Notes: a model not told the origin generated them from the letters alone. DNA of 64,000 bases from JAWKOK01 sp963848115 (GCA_963848115.1 CAWKCP010000014.1:1-64000); one strand, 5' to 3'. Numbered from the stretch's first letter, positions 20,897-29,681 are shown. Program-made: numbers and translations.

Positions 20897-21196
20897 GTGA
20901 AGTTCCTATTCAGCATTGTCTATTCAGCATTGCTAGTTCCTCTCTATCTCACCTGGGGCCGAAGCCAAGTGGAGCGGCAGATTGACAAGATGCAGGAAGC
21001 CGCCTTCAATACGCCAGGCGCTGAAGCCCCGGTCACATCCACAGTGTTGATGACCGGTCTTGCGCTTGTGAGCGGCCATTTTCTTTGGGGACGACTGATC
21101 GGGCTGCGGGTTGTGCATTCGCTGGCAAGCCTGATCATCGGAACGGCAGTTGGTCTCGCCGCATTTCTATGGCGATTGGATCAAGGTGCTCGATGA
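20897..21196 (+). CDS. Small membrane protein, coupled to the DUF3891 gene
   Basis: 99 residues from a GTG start. Hydrophobic segments at about residues 3-20, 47-65 and 70-90 are separated by a polar loop (GRSQVERQIDKMQEAAFN). Its TGA overlaps the ATG of the next gene (ATGA at 21193-21196), so translation of the two is probably coupled. No family recognised. Confidence 0.6.
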   Translation: MKFLFSIVYSALLVPLYLTWGRSQVERQIDKMQEAAFNTPGAEAPVTSTVLMTGLALVSGHFLWGRLIGLRVVHSLASLIIGTAVGLAAFLWRLDQGAR

Positions 21197-21981
21197 TCGT
21201 ACGCGAGATGGCCAACGGCCAGTTGCTCTGCATCAACCAGACCACCCACAGCATGATGGCTGCCGCGTTCTGTTGCCGATGGGGCAATGATGAATTTGCA
21301 CCGCCTGTTCCTTATGAAGCAGTCATGCTCGGTATTGCCCAGCATGATTGTGGTTGGTTTTCGTGGGAGCAAGCACCGCGACTGCGCCTTGACGGCTATC
21401 CCATGGACTTCCTTCACGGGCCGGTCGGCATAGAAAAATTGCAGCTGTGGCAGGACGGCATCGATCGCGTTTACCTTCAGCATCCCTATGCCGGGCTGAT
21501 AGCCGGTCAGCATGCAGCATGGATGCACGCTGAGTCGTTGTCGAGCATTTCGGAGGAAGAACGCTGCAGTACGCTCGCTTTCATCAACGCACAGACCGAG
21601 CGTATTGAGAAGACTCGCAGACATTGGAGAGACAACGGAACTGACGGCGAATTGCTTGATGAAGTTGCCCTGATCGCCAATACCCATCTGCTTCAATTTG
21701 GTGATACGGCCAGCCTGCAGGTGACGATGCCCTGGAGTGGCGAGCGGGTCTTTCCTCAATGTCCGCTCAGTCATTGCGGCGACCATGTGCCGATCCACAT
21801 GGTCCATGATGGTCAGGAAATTTCCTTTGAACCGTGGCCATATGGTTGTGATTCATTCACCGTATCAGTCCATGGAAAACTGCTTGATCGGCGTACCTTT
21901 GCCGACCACGAAGCCTATCATGCCGCGCTGGCAGCTGCCCCGTTCACACAGTTGACCTGGACTGTCTCTCGAAATAACTAA
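21193..21981 (+). CDS. DUF3891 family protein
   Basis: 262 residues from the ATG at 21193, preceded by AAGGTG. A longer reading from 21085 lies inside the preceding gene and is rejected. The features AAFCCRWGN, AVMLGIAQHDCGWFSWE and AGLIAGQHAAWM match what I recall of DUF3891, a family of unknown function with conserved His and Asp residues (QHDCGW; FHDH-like elements) that could bind a metal. No signal peptide, so cytosolic. It is encoded just upstream of the FAD/[2Fe-2S] gene (26 bases) on the same strand, but there is no known functional link. Confidence 0.7.
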   Translation: MIVREMANGQLLCINQTTHSMMAAAFCCRWGNDEFAPPVPYEAVMLGIAQHDCGWFSWEQAPRLRLDGYPMDFLHGPVGIEKLQLWQDGIDRVYLQHPYAGLIAGQHAAWMHAESLSSISEEERCSTLAFINAQTERIEKTRRHWRDNGTDGELLDEVALIANTHLLQFGDTASLQVTMPWSGERVFPQCPLSHCGDHVPIHMVHDGQEISFEPWPYGCDSFTVSVHGKLLDRRTFADHEAYHAALAAAPFTQLTWTVSRNN

Positions 21982-22007
21982 CTTCAACCTCCTTTGAGTG
22001 GATTAAC

Positions 22008-23459
22008 ATGTATCGATTCTATGCCTCCCCGGAGACTCTTCAAGAGGCGCTGACTTTGAAAGCTAAACACGGCGCCGATGCTCGGGTCATCGCCGGTGGA
22101 ACCGACCTTTTGTTGGAGATGGAACGAGGTATACGTTCAGCTGTTGGCGGTGGACAACTCGGTGTAATCGACCTGACCAGAGTTCCCGGACTTTCTGAAA
22201 TCACTGTGACAGAAGGGCCCTCGGAGGGTCAACGATGGATTCACCTCGGCCCACTGGTGACGCACAATCAATGTGTGGCCAGCTCAGACGTCGTCAGCCA
22301 TGCCTTTCCGTTGGCTCGTGCCTGTTGGGAGATCGGCGCACCTCAGATTCGCAACCGGGCAACAGTGGCCGGCAACATTATCACCGCCAGCCCAGCCAAT
22401 GACGCCATCGTACCGCTGTTGGCCCTGGACGCAACTGTCACGTTGGCCAGTGCTGTCCATGGGCGACGTGACCTGCCGCTGGCTGATTTCATTACAGGTT
22501 TTCGCCAGGTCGATCTCGCAGATGACGAGATCCTGGTACGTATTTCGGTGCCCGCTCTGCCTGCCGAGGCCCAAGGGACGTTCGTCAAACTGGGGCTGCG
22601 CCGCACCCAGGCCATCAGTCTGGTCAGCGCTGCGGTCGTAATCCGGCGGGAAGGCGACACGATTGTGGACGCACGGATCAGCCTGGGCGCGGTGGCGCCG
22701 GTGGTTGTGCGGGCGGCAGCCGCCGAGACCTACTTGATCGGTAGAGAACTCGGTGAAACCGTGATTGAGGAAGCGGCAACGCTGGCGCTTGAGGCCGCCG
22801 CACCCATTGACGATCTGCGGGCATCGGCCGACTACCGACGAGCCATGGTTCGTACACTGGTCGTGCGTGCGCTGCGGCAGATTGGCGAGGACGAAACGCA
22901 GGCCGGCTGGCCGTCAGCGCCGGTGATGCTTTGGGGCGACACCGGCGGACAGTGGCCTGTCAGGCGCGCGGACGGCGGCGACCTTCCTGCGATTGCCCCT
23001 GCGATGGTCAACGGCCAACCGCTCCACCTGCCAGGAGGGATGAGCCTACTGGACAGCCTTCGTGCTGCCGGATTTGTGGGCGTCAAGGAAGGTTGTGCTG
23101 AAGGAGAGTGTGGGGCCTGTACGGTCTTCCTGGACGGGATGGCGGTCATGGCTTGTTTGGTCCCTTCCGAACGCGCCGCGGGCAGCCAGGTCGTGACGGT
23201 TGAGGGGCTCGCCGGCGATCCTGGCGATCACGGCCATGTTTTGCACGCCGTTCAGGATGCACTCGTGGCCAGCGGCGGCGTCCAGTGTGGCTATTGTACG
23301 CCGGGCTTCGTCATGAGCGGCGCCAAACTCTTGGAAGAGATCCCCCACCCAACCCGCAACCAGGCGCAACAGGCGCTGAGCGGCAATCTCTGTCGCTGTA
23401 CCGGGTATCGGAAGATATTGGATGCGGTCGTGGCAGCAGGGGAGGGGGTGACAGGGTGA
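22008..23459 (+). CDS. Fused FAD-binding / [2Fe-2S] subunit of a xanthine-dehydrogenase-family enzyme
   Basis: 483 residues. Residues ~1-280 are the FAD-binding (CoxM/XdhB-like) domain: VIAGGTDLL and RNRATVAGNIITASPANDA. Residues ~315-480 are the [2Fe-2S] (CoxS/XdhC-like) domain: GCAEGECGACTVFLDG then MAC for the plant-type cluster, and QCGYCTPGF with GNLCRCTGYRKI for the second cluster. The electron path normally runs from a molybdopterin subunit through the clusters to FAD. No molybdopterin subunit is encoded in the window. The order (FAD first, iron-sulfur second) is the reverse of eukaryotic xanthine dehydrogenase and bacterial XdhA. A perfect-looking hairpin overlaps the 3' end. Confidence 0.9.
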   Translation: MYRFYASPETLQEALTLKAKHGADARVIAGGTDLLLEMERGIRSAVGGGQLGVIDLTRVPGLSEITVTEGPSEGQRWIHLGPLVTHNQCVASSDVVSHAFPLARACWEIGAPQIRNRATVAGNIITASPANDAIVPLLALDATVTLASAVHGRRDLPLADFITGFRQVDLADDEILVRISVPALPAEAQGTFVKLGLRRTQAISLVSAAVVIRREGDTIVDARISLGAVAPVVVRAAAAETYLIGRELGETVIEEAATLALEAAAPIDDLRASADYRRAMVRTLVVRALRQIGEDETQAGWPSAPVMLWGDTGGQWPVRRADGGDLPAIAPAMVNGQPLHLPGGMSLLDSLRAAGFVGVKEGCAEGECGACTVFLDGMAVMACLVPSERAAGSQVVTVEGLAGDPGDHGHVLHAVQDALVASGGVQCGYCTPGFVMSGAKLLEEIPHPTRNQAQQALSGNLCRCTGYRKILDAVVAAGEGVTG

Positions 23460-23506
23460 GGGGGTGACAATTGGTGTGTCGAGCCTCACCTTGTCACCCC
23501 CTCCCC
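23439..23506. terminator. Large hairpin between convergent genes
   Basis: Arms at 23439-23461 and 23484-23506 match at 22 of 23 bases, with a 22-base loop. The left arm overlaps the last codons of the FAD/[2Fe-2S] gene; the right arm ends 4 bases before the stop of the LysM gene. Its position suits a bidirectional terminator, though there is no T-run. Confidence 0.65.
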
Positions 23507-23509
23507 TTG

Positions 23510-24952
23510 TCATTGCACAACGTGCACCGGCATGCCCAAGTAGGCGAGGTCAAACAGAGTGGCCGCATTGCTGTCGTCGAGCATGGCGCAGCCGAAGGTG
23601 GCCGGCTGGCCGATGAGCCCGTCCCACAGCTTCTCTCCGGTCTCCCAACTGACGGGGAGGCCATGAATCCCGTTTTCATAATCGCCCACATCGTAGATGC
23701 CGAGCCAGTAGGGCATATCCAGACGATAGGCGCCGCTCTTGGCATTCTCCAGCATGGTTTGAACTTGGAAGGTGCCGGTCCGCGTGATCCACTCGCCGTA
23801 CCCCGTACTGCAATTCCAGCTTTCCTTGATGCGTCGCCCCTGAAAAACCCAACACTGTTGGCGGCTCAGGCTGATTAGAAAACTGCTATTTGAGATTGGC
23901 GCAGGAGGTAAGGCTTGCGGAATAGACGGTGCGCCAAAGGGGAGGCGCAAGTCCAACCCAGCGTAGACGGTCTCTTCGTCAGGCAAGTTGTTGTATTCGA
24001 GGATGGCCAGCATGGGCAGGTCGAAGTCGCGTGCGATCTCGGAGAGCGTGTCGCCGGGTCGCACCGTGTAGTAGAAGAAGCCGCTCTGGGCGGGGCCCAC
24101 CATGGGTCGCGTACGGGGATCGCCTTCTGAGTTGATCTGCTGCCCCGGTACCACAAGTCGATCACCCGCCTGAATGGTATTGGGGTCGGCGATGTGATTG
24201 GCCTTGAGCAATTCGGGCAACGTGACGCCCAGCGAGCGAGCGATACCACTCAGGCTGTCCCCAGTTTCCACCACATACTCCTGTACCGACCGATGAGCAT
24301 GGAAGTCGCTGCCGGTGGCAGGTAGCGTCAATTCCTGCCCGGAAACAAGGTCAGGCGTGCCGTCGATCCCATTGATCAGACGCAGCGCCTCCTCATTGAC
24401 GCCGTTCTGCAGCGCGATCAATGGTAGGGTGTCGCCCGGTCTCACTGTGTAGATTCGGTTGAGCGTGGCGATGGGGTTGTCGCTTTGGCGAAGGAGAGGC
24501 TGGAGTGTGGGAGCTGTTGTCTCTGAGGTCGGTACTGGGGTCTCAGCCGCGATTCCTGTCGACAACTCATTCGTTGGCTCGCTTACGGGTTCAGTGGTCG
24601 ATTTAGCCACTGATTCTGATTCTTCTTCTGATTCTTCGCCTGTGTCTGTTTCCGTGACATCCGGAATCACGCTGTCTGAAGCCCCGGTCGGCAGATAGAG
24701 GATCTGGCCTGCGATGATGGCATCCGGATCGGTCAGGCTGTTGAGGCGCATCAGGTCGTCCAACGGGATGCCGTTTTCCTTGGCTATTTCGCTCAAGGTC
24801 TCGCCGGGTAGAACTGTATGGTATTGAGTGCTGTCCTGGTGCAACGATTCTGCACGAAGAGACGGTACGGACAGTACCGTCAATGCAAGCGCGATGAGCA
24901 GACCGCACAGAAAAATCCGGCTATTACGGATTTCAGGTGGTCGACATCGCAT
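23510..24952 (-). CDS. Secreted LysM / L,D-transpeptidase-like protein
   Basis: 480 residues from the ATG at 24952. The reading from 25102 adds 50 residues before a signal peptide (RIFLCGLLIALALTVLSVPS) and is rejected. Four LysM peptidoglycan-binding repeats follow, marked by YHTVLPGETLSEIAKENGIP, YTVRPGDTLPLIALQNGV, YVVETGDSLSGIARSLGV and YTVRPGDTLSEIARDFDL, then a Ser/Thr/Glu-rich linker after the first. The C-terminal ~130 residues are a YkuD-type domain (HGLPVSWETGEKLW ... TFGCAMLDD ... LGMPVHVV) with the catalytic Cys in FGC; the usual SHGC reads TFGC, so the conserved His is replaced by Phe. It probably acts on the envelope, cross-linking or anchoring peptidoglycan. Activity is uncertain because of the changed motif. 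Confidence 0.9.
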   Translation of the reverse strand: MRCRPPEIRNSRIFLCGLLIALALTVLSVPSLRAESLHQDSTQYHTVLPGETLSEIAKENGIPLDDLMRLNSLTDPDAIIAGQILYLPTGASDSVIPDVTETDTGEESEEESESVAKSTTEPVSEPTNELSTGIAAETPVPTSETTAPTLQPLLRQSDNPIATLNRIYTVRPGDTLPLIALQNGVNEEALRLINGIDGTPDLVSGQELTLPATGSDFHAHRSVQEYVVETGDSLSGIARSLGVTLPELLKANHIADPNTIQAGDRLVVPGQQINSEGDPRTRPMVGPAQSGFFYYTVRPGDTLSEIARDFDLPMLAILEYNNLPDEETVYAGLDLRLPFGAPSIPQALPPAPISNSSFLISLSRQQCWVFQGRRIKESWNCSTGYGEWITRTGTFQVQTMLENAKSGAYRLDMPYWLGIYDVGDYENGIHGLPVSWETGEKLWDGLIGQPATFGCAMLDDSNAATLFDLAYLGMPVHVVQ

Positions 24953-25273
24953 CGCAGGGCGGGTTTCCCTACCCGCTGATCTGGGTCGGCATAGTTCGGC
25001 GTGTGTGGAAAAAGGCTTAGACACCGATGAACCTAGGATTACCCTAGATATCCGCCAAACATCTGTGAAAATCTGCGCTTTATCTGTGGCTGTCTGTGGC
25101 AAATTTCCGTTTCTCCAGTAGTGTCATCAATGGAAAAAGATGGCTGTGAGCGTACCTGCAAGCGGATGCGGTTGTCAAGTCCATGATCGGAATGCAGAGA
25201 AAAAACTCGTTGCCGTGCTCCTTACGATTGTGCTATGATGAATCCGACTCGGTCGAATGTGATTGGAGGTACC
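24953..25273. other. Divergent intergenic region with a short dispersed repeat and a promoter
   Basis: Holds ATCTGTG-type repeats at about 25050-25110 that share CTGTGGCAAAT with 62413-62423, and the promoter of the Yip1-like gene at 25209-25237. Confidence 0.45.
25209..25237 (+). promoter_or_regulatory. Sigma-70-like promoter for the Yip1-like pair
   Basis: TTGCCG, 18 bases, TATGAT. The predicted transcript starts near 25244, after the upstream ATG at 25235, supporting the start codon at 25274. Confidence 0.45.
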
Positions 25274-25981
25274 ATGCTGCAACCAAAATCATACCCGGAA
25301 CTGGTAGGTAAGGCTCTTGTGTTGGAGGGCGAACCCTTCATTACAATGGTCGATGACGATGATCCATGGCTTGAGGGGCTCTTTCTGGTCGTCGTCCTCG
25401 GCCTCTTGATTGGCACGGCCAAATTTGTGGGCGGTCTTTTGTTGACCATCAGCTTGCCGCCGTCCGACGTGATGCTTGAGACGCTGGCGCTGACATGGCG
25501 ACAGATTGCAGATCCGCTCAATCTTGGAGCCGGGGGCGAAACGGTTGAAGCGTTCTTACGCCAACAGTGGAATCTGGCGGCTCTGCTCCTGGGTTACGGC
25601 GGTGGTTGGGCTCGGCTTCTGGTCTTTATTGTGGTCCCGACGTTCTTCATCGCACAATGGCTGCTCTACGGCTTGATTGGACACGGAATCGCACGAGTGT
25701 TGGGTGGCAGCGCCAGCCTCAATGAGACACTGGGGGCGACGGCGTTGGTGGTTGCGCCTCAGATCTTGCTGGTATTTGAAATTGTGCCCTTTGCGACCGT
25801 AAGTGGAGTTCTGATCGGTGTCTGGTCCTTGCTGATCGCCTATCGGGCGCTTCAGATCGCGCACGATCTCCCTTGGCAGAAGGCCGCCTGGGCAGCGCTG
25901 TTGCCGCTGGCGATCCTGGCTGTCGTTCTCGGCGGCTTGACCACACTGATTGCCATCTTCGTCTCCATGGGAGGTGCATGA
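25274..25981 (+). CDS. Yip1-like membrane protein 1
   Basis: 235 residues from the ATG at 25274, which follows TTGGAGGT closely; the upstream ATG at 25235 lies at the promoter. Five or so hydrophobic segments, with a soluble N-terminal ~30 residues (MLQPKSYPELVGKALVLEGE). The arrangement VPTFFIAQWLLYGLIGHGIA followed by LGGSASLNETLGATALVVAP resembles the Yip1 domain, a membrane module common in Chloroflexota. The next gene starts 2 bases after its stop and is of the same type, so the pair probably forms one membrane unit. Function unknown. Confidence 0.7.
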   Translation: MLQPKSYPELVGKALVLEGEPFITMVDDDDPWLEGLFLVVVLGLLIGTAKFVGGLLLTISLPPSDVMLETLALTWRQIADPLNLGAGGETVEAFLRQQWNLAALLLGYGGGWARLLVFIVVPTFFIAQWLLYGLIGHGIARVLGGSASLNETLGATALVVAPQILLVFEIVPFATVSGVLIGVWSLLIAYRALQIAHDLPWQKAAWAALLPLAILAVVLGGLTTLIAIFVSMGGA

Positions 25982-25982
25982 G

Positions 25983-26909
25983 ATGTCGGCCGATGAATTG
26001 ATCCAAAATCAAGTATCTCAGGTTGATTCGTTACCCTGGTGGCGTGAATGGCTACCCTCTCTCGAACAGATCCGCTCCGCAGCTGAACTCAAGCTGGACC
26101 TGGCGATTGACGGCCTGCCGGCTCAAGCTGACTATCGTGTGGAGGGAGCGGATCCTAATTCGGGCGTCGATCTAGATGTTGGTATCGATGATGCCAATGC
26201 GGTCGTGACCACGGACCACGAGGTCGATCTGGGAAGTGCTGCGATGTTGCCTGTCCGTGAAACGAATGACGAGTTGCCGGCGACGTCCATGCGTCAGGGA
26301 TTGGGACTGGTTTTTGTGCTGGGGCTGCTGGCCGGATTCCTTCCATTTCTCATGAATTGGTATGCAGCTACACAGGCGGGTACGTCCGTGGCCCTGGCCG
26401 GTCTTGCACAACTGTCGACCAGTTCAGATCAGTTTGCCCGTGACCTGTTTCCTGCGTTGGCTGCCTGGCTTGATGCAGCAGGAACACTCGGCGGGCTCGA
26501 GCCGATTGGACCCGGCTGGCTGGCTGCGTTCCTGAGCGCCTTGGGCTTGTGGATTCGTTGGCCGTTGAACTGGCTGTCATCCTGGATTGTCTACGGTCTT
26601 GGTGTGATGGCTGTTGCCAAGCTGCTTGGTGCACCGACCACTTTGCAGCGTTTCTATGCCGGCGTGAGTTATGCCTTTGTGCCGTTGTTGCTTCTCGCAC
26701 TCACACCCATTCCGTTTATCAGCGGCCTACTGACGCTGATAGCTGGAATCTGGTCGTTTGTTGTCTATGTATTGGCGGTGCGTGTGGTTGCCGGTTTCGA
26801 TACCTTGCGAGCTTTCGTGAGCGTTGTTGCTCCTGCCGTGATTGCTCTGCTGATCGCCGTAGTCGTTACCGGTGCGACGATTGCCTCATTGGTGGGTCTA
26901 TTTCTTTAG
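25983..26909 (+). CDS. Yip1-like membrane protein 2
   Basis: 308 residues from the ATG at 25983. The site GGAGGTG lies in the last codons of the preceding gene, whose TGA ends two bases earlier. An acidic soluble N-terminal ~105 residues (SGVDLDVGIDDANAVVTTDH) is followed by about five membrane segments. SWIVYGLGVMAVAKLLGAPT with TTLQRFYAGVSYAFVPLLLL parallels the Yip1-type region of its neighbour, so the genes are likely paralogous. Role unknown. Confidence 0.68.
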   Translation: MSADELIQNQVSQVDSLPWWREWLPSLEQIRSAAELKLDLAIDGLPAQADYRVEGADPNSGVDLDVGIDDANAVVTTDHEVDLGSAAMLPVRETNDELPATSMRQGLGLVFVLGLLAGFLPFLMNWYAATQAGTSVALAGLAQLSTSSDQFARDLFPALAAWLDAAGTLGGLEPIGPGWLAAFLSALGLWIRWPLNWLSSWIVYGLGVMAVAKLLGAPTTLQRFYAGVSYAFVPLLLLALTPIPFISGLLTLIAGIWSFVVYVLAVRVVAGFDTLRAFVSVVAPAVIALLIAVVVTGATIASLVGLFL

Positions 26910-26936
26910 ATTCCTTCAATCCAACCGATGCGCCAT

Positions 26937-26978
26937 AAAAGGGCGGGGCGAAGTTTTACGACTTCTTCCTGCCTTTTT
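26937..26978 (+). terminator. Intrinsic terminator after the Yip1-like pair
   Basis: Imperfect stem of 18 bases (26937-26954 with 26961-26978), loop TTTACG, followed by a T-run. It lies 28 bases after the stop at 26909. Confidence 0.6.
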
Positions 26979-27051
26979 GTTTCCTCCAATCGGCCGCCCA
27001 AGCGTCGCGTGATCTGTCTCCAAACTGGGATAGACGCTCTGCGTGCCACAA

Positions 27052-27080
27052 TTGACCCGCTGGCGATTTCGCACTACAAT
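27052..27080 (+). promoter_or_regulatory. Promoter of radA
   Basis: TTGACC, 17 bases, TACAAT. Transcription would start near 27087, before the ATG at 27118 but after an in-frame ATG at 27043, which is therefore not used. Confidence 0.6.
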
Positions 27081-27117
27081 GGGCGCACAAATGTTCTGTG
27101 GGTCTCGACAAGGGAAA

Positions 27118-28506
27118 ATGCCTGTGGCCAAGGTCAAAACGCGGTTTGTCTGCTCCAATTGCAGCACCGTTCAAATGAAGTGGATGGGGAAGTGCCCCGA
27201 CTGTGGTGAGTGGAATACGCTGGAGGAGCGGATAGTGCAGACCGCGCCCAAATCGCGCACGCCCATGCCCGTGGGTGATGGCACACTGGCTGAACCAGTA
27301 GCACTTCCTGCTATTTCAAACGAAGGGGCAAAGCGACTCCCCCTGCGCATGACCGAACTGAGCCGGGTGCTCGGCGGCGGCATCGTGCCGGGATCCGGCG
27401 TGCTGGTCGGCGGTGATCCGGGCATCGGCAAAAGCACGTTATTGTTGCAGATGGCCGCTGAGATTGCACAGACCACGGGTGATGTGCTCTACGTGAGCGC
27501 CGAAGAGAGCGCTCATCAGATTCGTCGCCGTTCCACGCGCCTGAGTATCGAGAGCGAGCGGCTGTTTGTCTATCCTGAAATCATCGTTGAGCGCATTCTG
27601 GAACAGATCACTCGCATGAAGCCTGCCCTGGTCATCGTCGATTCGATCCAGGCCATCTACACCGAAAACGGCACGAGTGCTGCTGGGTCGGTCAGCCAGG
27701 TGCGAGACTGCACGGCGGCATTGTTGCGCGTGGCCAAGCAGAATAGTGTACCGGTCTTCTTGGTGGGGCATGTGACCAAGGAGGGGACGATTGCCGGTCC
27801 ACGTGTGCTTGAGCACATGGTCGATGCCGTGCTCCAGTTGGAAGGTGAACGTTTCCATGCCTATCGGCTGTTGCGATCCGTCAAGAACCGCTTTGGCAGC
27901 ACCAATGAGGTCGGTGTCTTTGAGATGAGCGAACTGGGCATGAAAGAAGTCACCAATCCGTCGGAGCTGTTTCTGGCCGAGCGCCTGCCCAACACGGCGG
28001 GCAGCGCCATCGCAGTCTCCATGGAGGGGACTCGCCCCTTGCTGGTCGAAGTCCAGGCGCTTTGCAGCCACACCGCCTTCAGCCAGCCCCGGCGCACCAG
28101 CAACGGTGTCGATCAGAATCGCCTGCTGTTGCTCAGCGCCGTGTTGAGCAAGCGAGTCGGCCTCAATATGAGTGACCAGGACATCTTCGTGAACATTGTC
28201 GGCGGACTGCGCATCGACGAACCGGCTGCTGACTTGGCCATGGCCGTCGCCATGGCCAGTAGTTTCCGCAACAGACCCGTTCACGCAGATCTGGCCATCG
28301 TAGGCGAGGTCGGGCTGAGTGGCGAGCTGCGCAGTGTTGGCCAGCTTTCGCGTCGCCTTCACGAGGCTGTCAAGCTCGGATTCACGCGTGTTCTTGTCCC
28401 CCATACCTCAGTCGTCCGCAAGGGGGCCGAAGCATTTCCTGACACGGTGGAAGTCCTCGGTGCAAGAACACTACGCGAGGCACTCGGTTTCGCTTTGATG
28501 ACGTAG
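27118..28506 (+). CDS. radA: DNA repair protein RadA
   Basis: 462 residues, the family length. Domains in order: a four-Cys zinc finger (CSNC ... CPDC), a RecA-like ATPase core with Walker A GGDPGIGKST and Walker B region ALVIVDSIQ, the RadA-specific KNRFGST motif, and a C-terminal Lon-protease-like domain (DLAMAVAMASSF; IVGEVGLSGELR). RadA is a DNA-dependent ATPase that drives branch migration of recombination intermediates in the cytosol. The start at 27118 fits the family N-terminus KVKTRFVCSNC. Monocistronic by appearance. Confidence 0.97.
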   Translation: MPVAKVKTRFVCSNCSTVQMKWMGKCPDCGEWNTLEERIVQTAPKSRTPMPVGDGTLAEPVALPAISNEGAKRLPLRMTELSRVLGGGIVPGSGVLVGGDPGIGKSTLLLQMAAEIAQTTGDVLYVSAEESAHQIRRRSTRLSIESERLFVYPEIIVERILEQITRMKPALVIVDSIQAIYTENGTSAAGSVSQVRDCTAALLRVAKQNSVPVFLVGHVTKEGTIAGPRVLEHMVDAVLQLEGERFHAYRLLRSVKNRFGSTNEVGVFEMSELGMKEVTNPSELFLAERLPNTAGSAIAVSMEGTRPLLVEVQALCSHTAFSQPRRTSNGVDQNRLLLLSAVLSKRVGLNMSDQDIFVNIVGGLRIDEPAADLAMAVAMASSFRNRPVHADLAIVGEVGLSGELRSVGQLSRRLHEAVKLGFTRVLVPHTSVVRKGAEAFPDTVEVLGARTLREALGFALMT

Positions 28507-28513
28507 AATAATG

Positions 28514-28637
28514 CTTAAGGCCGGTCCTAGATTTCCGCGTCCCCGACACTGGCCACAGAAATTTGCGCGAACCAGAGTGGGTCTGGCCAGTGTCGGGGAC
28601 GTTTGAGGCATTCAATTTCTTGGAACGGCCTAAGGCA
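28514..28637. repeat. Palindromic element after radA
   Basis: Perfect 17-base arms at 28539-28555 and 28584-28600, with weaker outer arms (about 28514-28526 and 28622-28635 around AAGGCC/GGCCTAAGG). It starts 7 bases after the radA stop and could act as a terminator, but its architecture matches the other palindromic elements in the window. Confidence 0.6.
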
Positions 28638-28964
28638 GGAAAGAGCTACTATTCGCGGGCGAAGAAGCCAGGCCTTTTCAAAAGCCTGACTTCTGGGTCT
28701 CCGACCGCACGTGCGAATGGCGCACCCAAGTACTTCCTCATTCCTCCTCAGTTTCCCCGTTCTGGCCTATCTGTATCTCCCACAGGGGACGTTTCGAAAT
28801 TGGGGCACTTTGACGATCCCCCGGCGTGAATTGCACTCCTCCCACACGCCTCCAAGGAACGAACAATTCCTGTCCTACGTCATTGGTTCTGGGTCTGTTC
28901 AGATCGACCTGTGGGAAAGGCTACTGAAACGAATGATCGATTTGGGCGATCATAGGCCAGCATT
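28638..28964. other. Intergenic region without a supported gene
   Basis: 327 bases. Open frames exist but show no ribosome site or recognisable product. A short stretch near 28776-28840 (GGGGAC ... CCCCC) resembles part of the palindromic elements. Confidence 0.4.
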
Positions 28965-29681
28965 GTGATTGGACTGCTGGTATCGACGAGGATTGACTTG
29001 AGATATTTGCATAATCGGTCGCCGGTCTACAAAACCATCGTGGGCGTTTTGATACTCTGCCTGATGTTGGCGGCGTTTGCGGCTGTCTTCCCGTTTGCAT
29101 GGCAAACATGGGTCAATGCGCGTTATGATACGCGAATTCACACGCTGGCGAATGCCGTAGAGGCACTGCCGCAGGAGCGAGTGGCCGTTGTCTTTGGGGC
29201 CAGGGTTTATCCAAGTGGACGATTGAGCGCAATGTTGCGTGATCGGGTGGATACGGCCATCGCACTTTATGAGGCAGGCAAGGTCGACAAGCTAATTGTC
29301 AGTGGTGATAACCAGTTCATAGACTACGATGAACCGGGCGCAATGATGGCCTATGCCATTGAGCAGGGCGTTCCCGCTGCCGATATTCAACCCGATTACG
29401 GCGGACGCCGTACCTATGACACCTGCTATCGAGCAAAAACCATCTTCGGTGTGGAGTCGGCGCTGCTGGTGACCCAGGCATTCCATCTGCCGAGGGCGCT
29501 CTTCCTCTGCAACAGCCTCGGCCTCGAATCATCCGGCGTCATTGCCGATCGACGCCCCTACGATCCCCGCTCAGTCGCCTGGTCGGAGTCGCGCGAGCTA
29601 CCTGCACTCCTCATCGCCCTTGTGGACGTGATTCGCAAGATCCCGCCGCCGGTGCTTGGCGATCCTATCCCGATTCCGTGA
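28965..29681 (+). CDS. SanA/YdcF-like DUF218 membrane protein
   Basis: 238 residues from a GTG start. One membrane segment near residues 22-45 leads into an extracytoplasmic or cytoplasmic DUF218 domain: VAVVFGARVYPSGRLSAMLR, then DRVDTAIALYEAGKVDKLIV and SGDN, and later LLVTQAFHLPRALF. The pattern, including the Ser-Gly-Asp-Asn and Gln-x-x-His-x-x-Arg motifs, is that of SanA/ElyC-type proteins, linked in Escherichia coli to envelope integrity and vancomycin exclusion. Exact reaction unknown. It stands alone on the plus strand. Confidence 0.85.
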   Translation: MIGLLVSTRIDLRYLHNRSPVYKTIVGVLILCLMLAAFAAVFPFAWQTWVNARYDTRIHTLANAVEALPQERVAVVFGARVYPSGRLSAMLRDRVDTAIALYEAGKVDKLIVSGDNQFIDYDEPGAMMAYAIEQGVPAADIQPDYGGRRTYDTCYRAKTIFGVESALLVTQAFHLPRALFLCNSLGLESSGVIADRRPYDPRSVAWSESRELPALLIALVDVIRKIPPPVLGDPIPIP

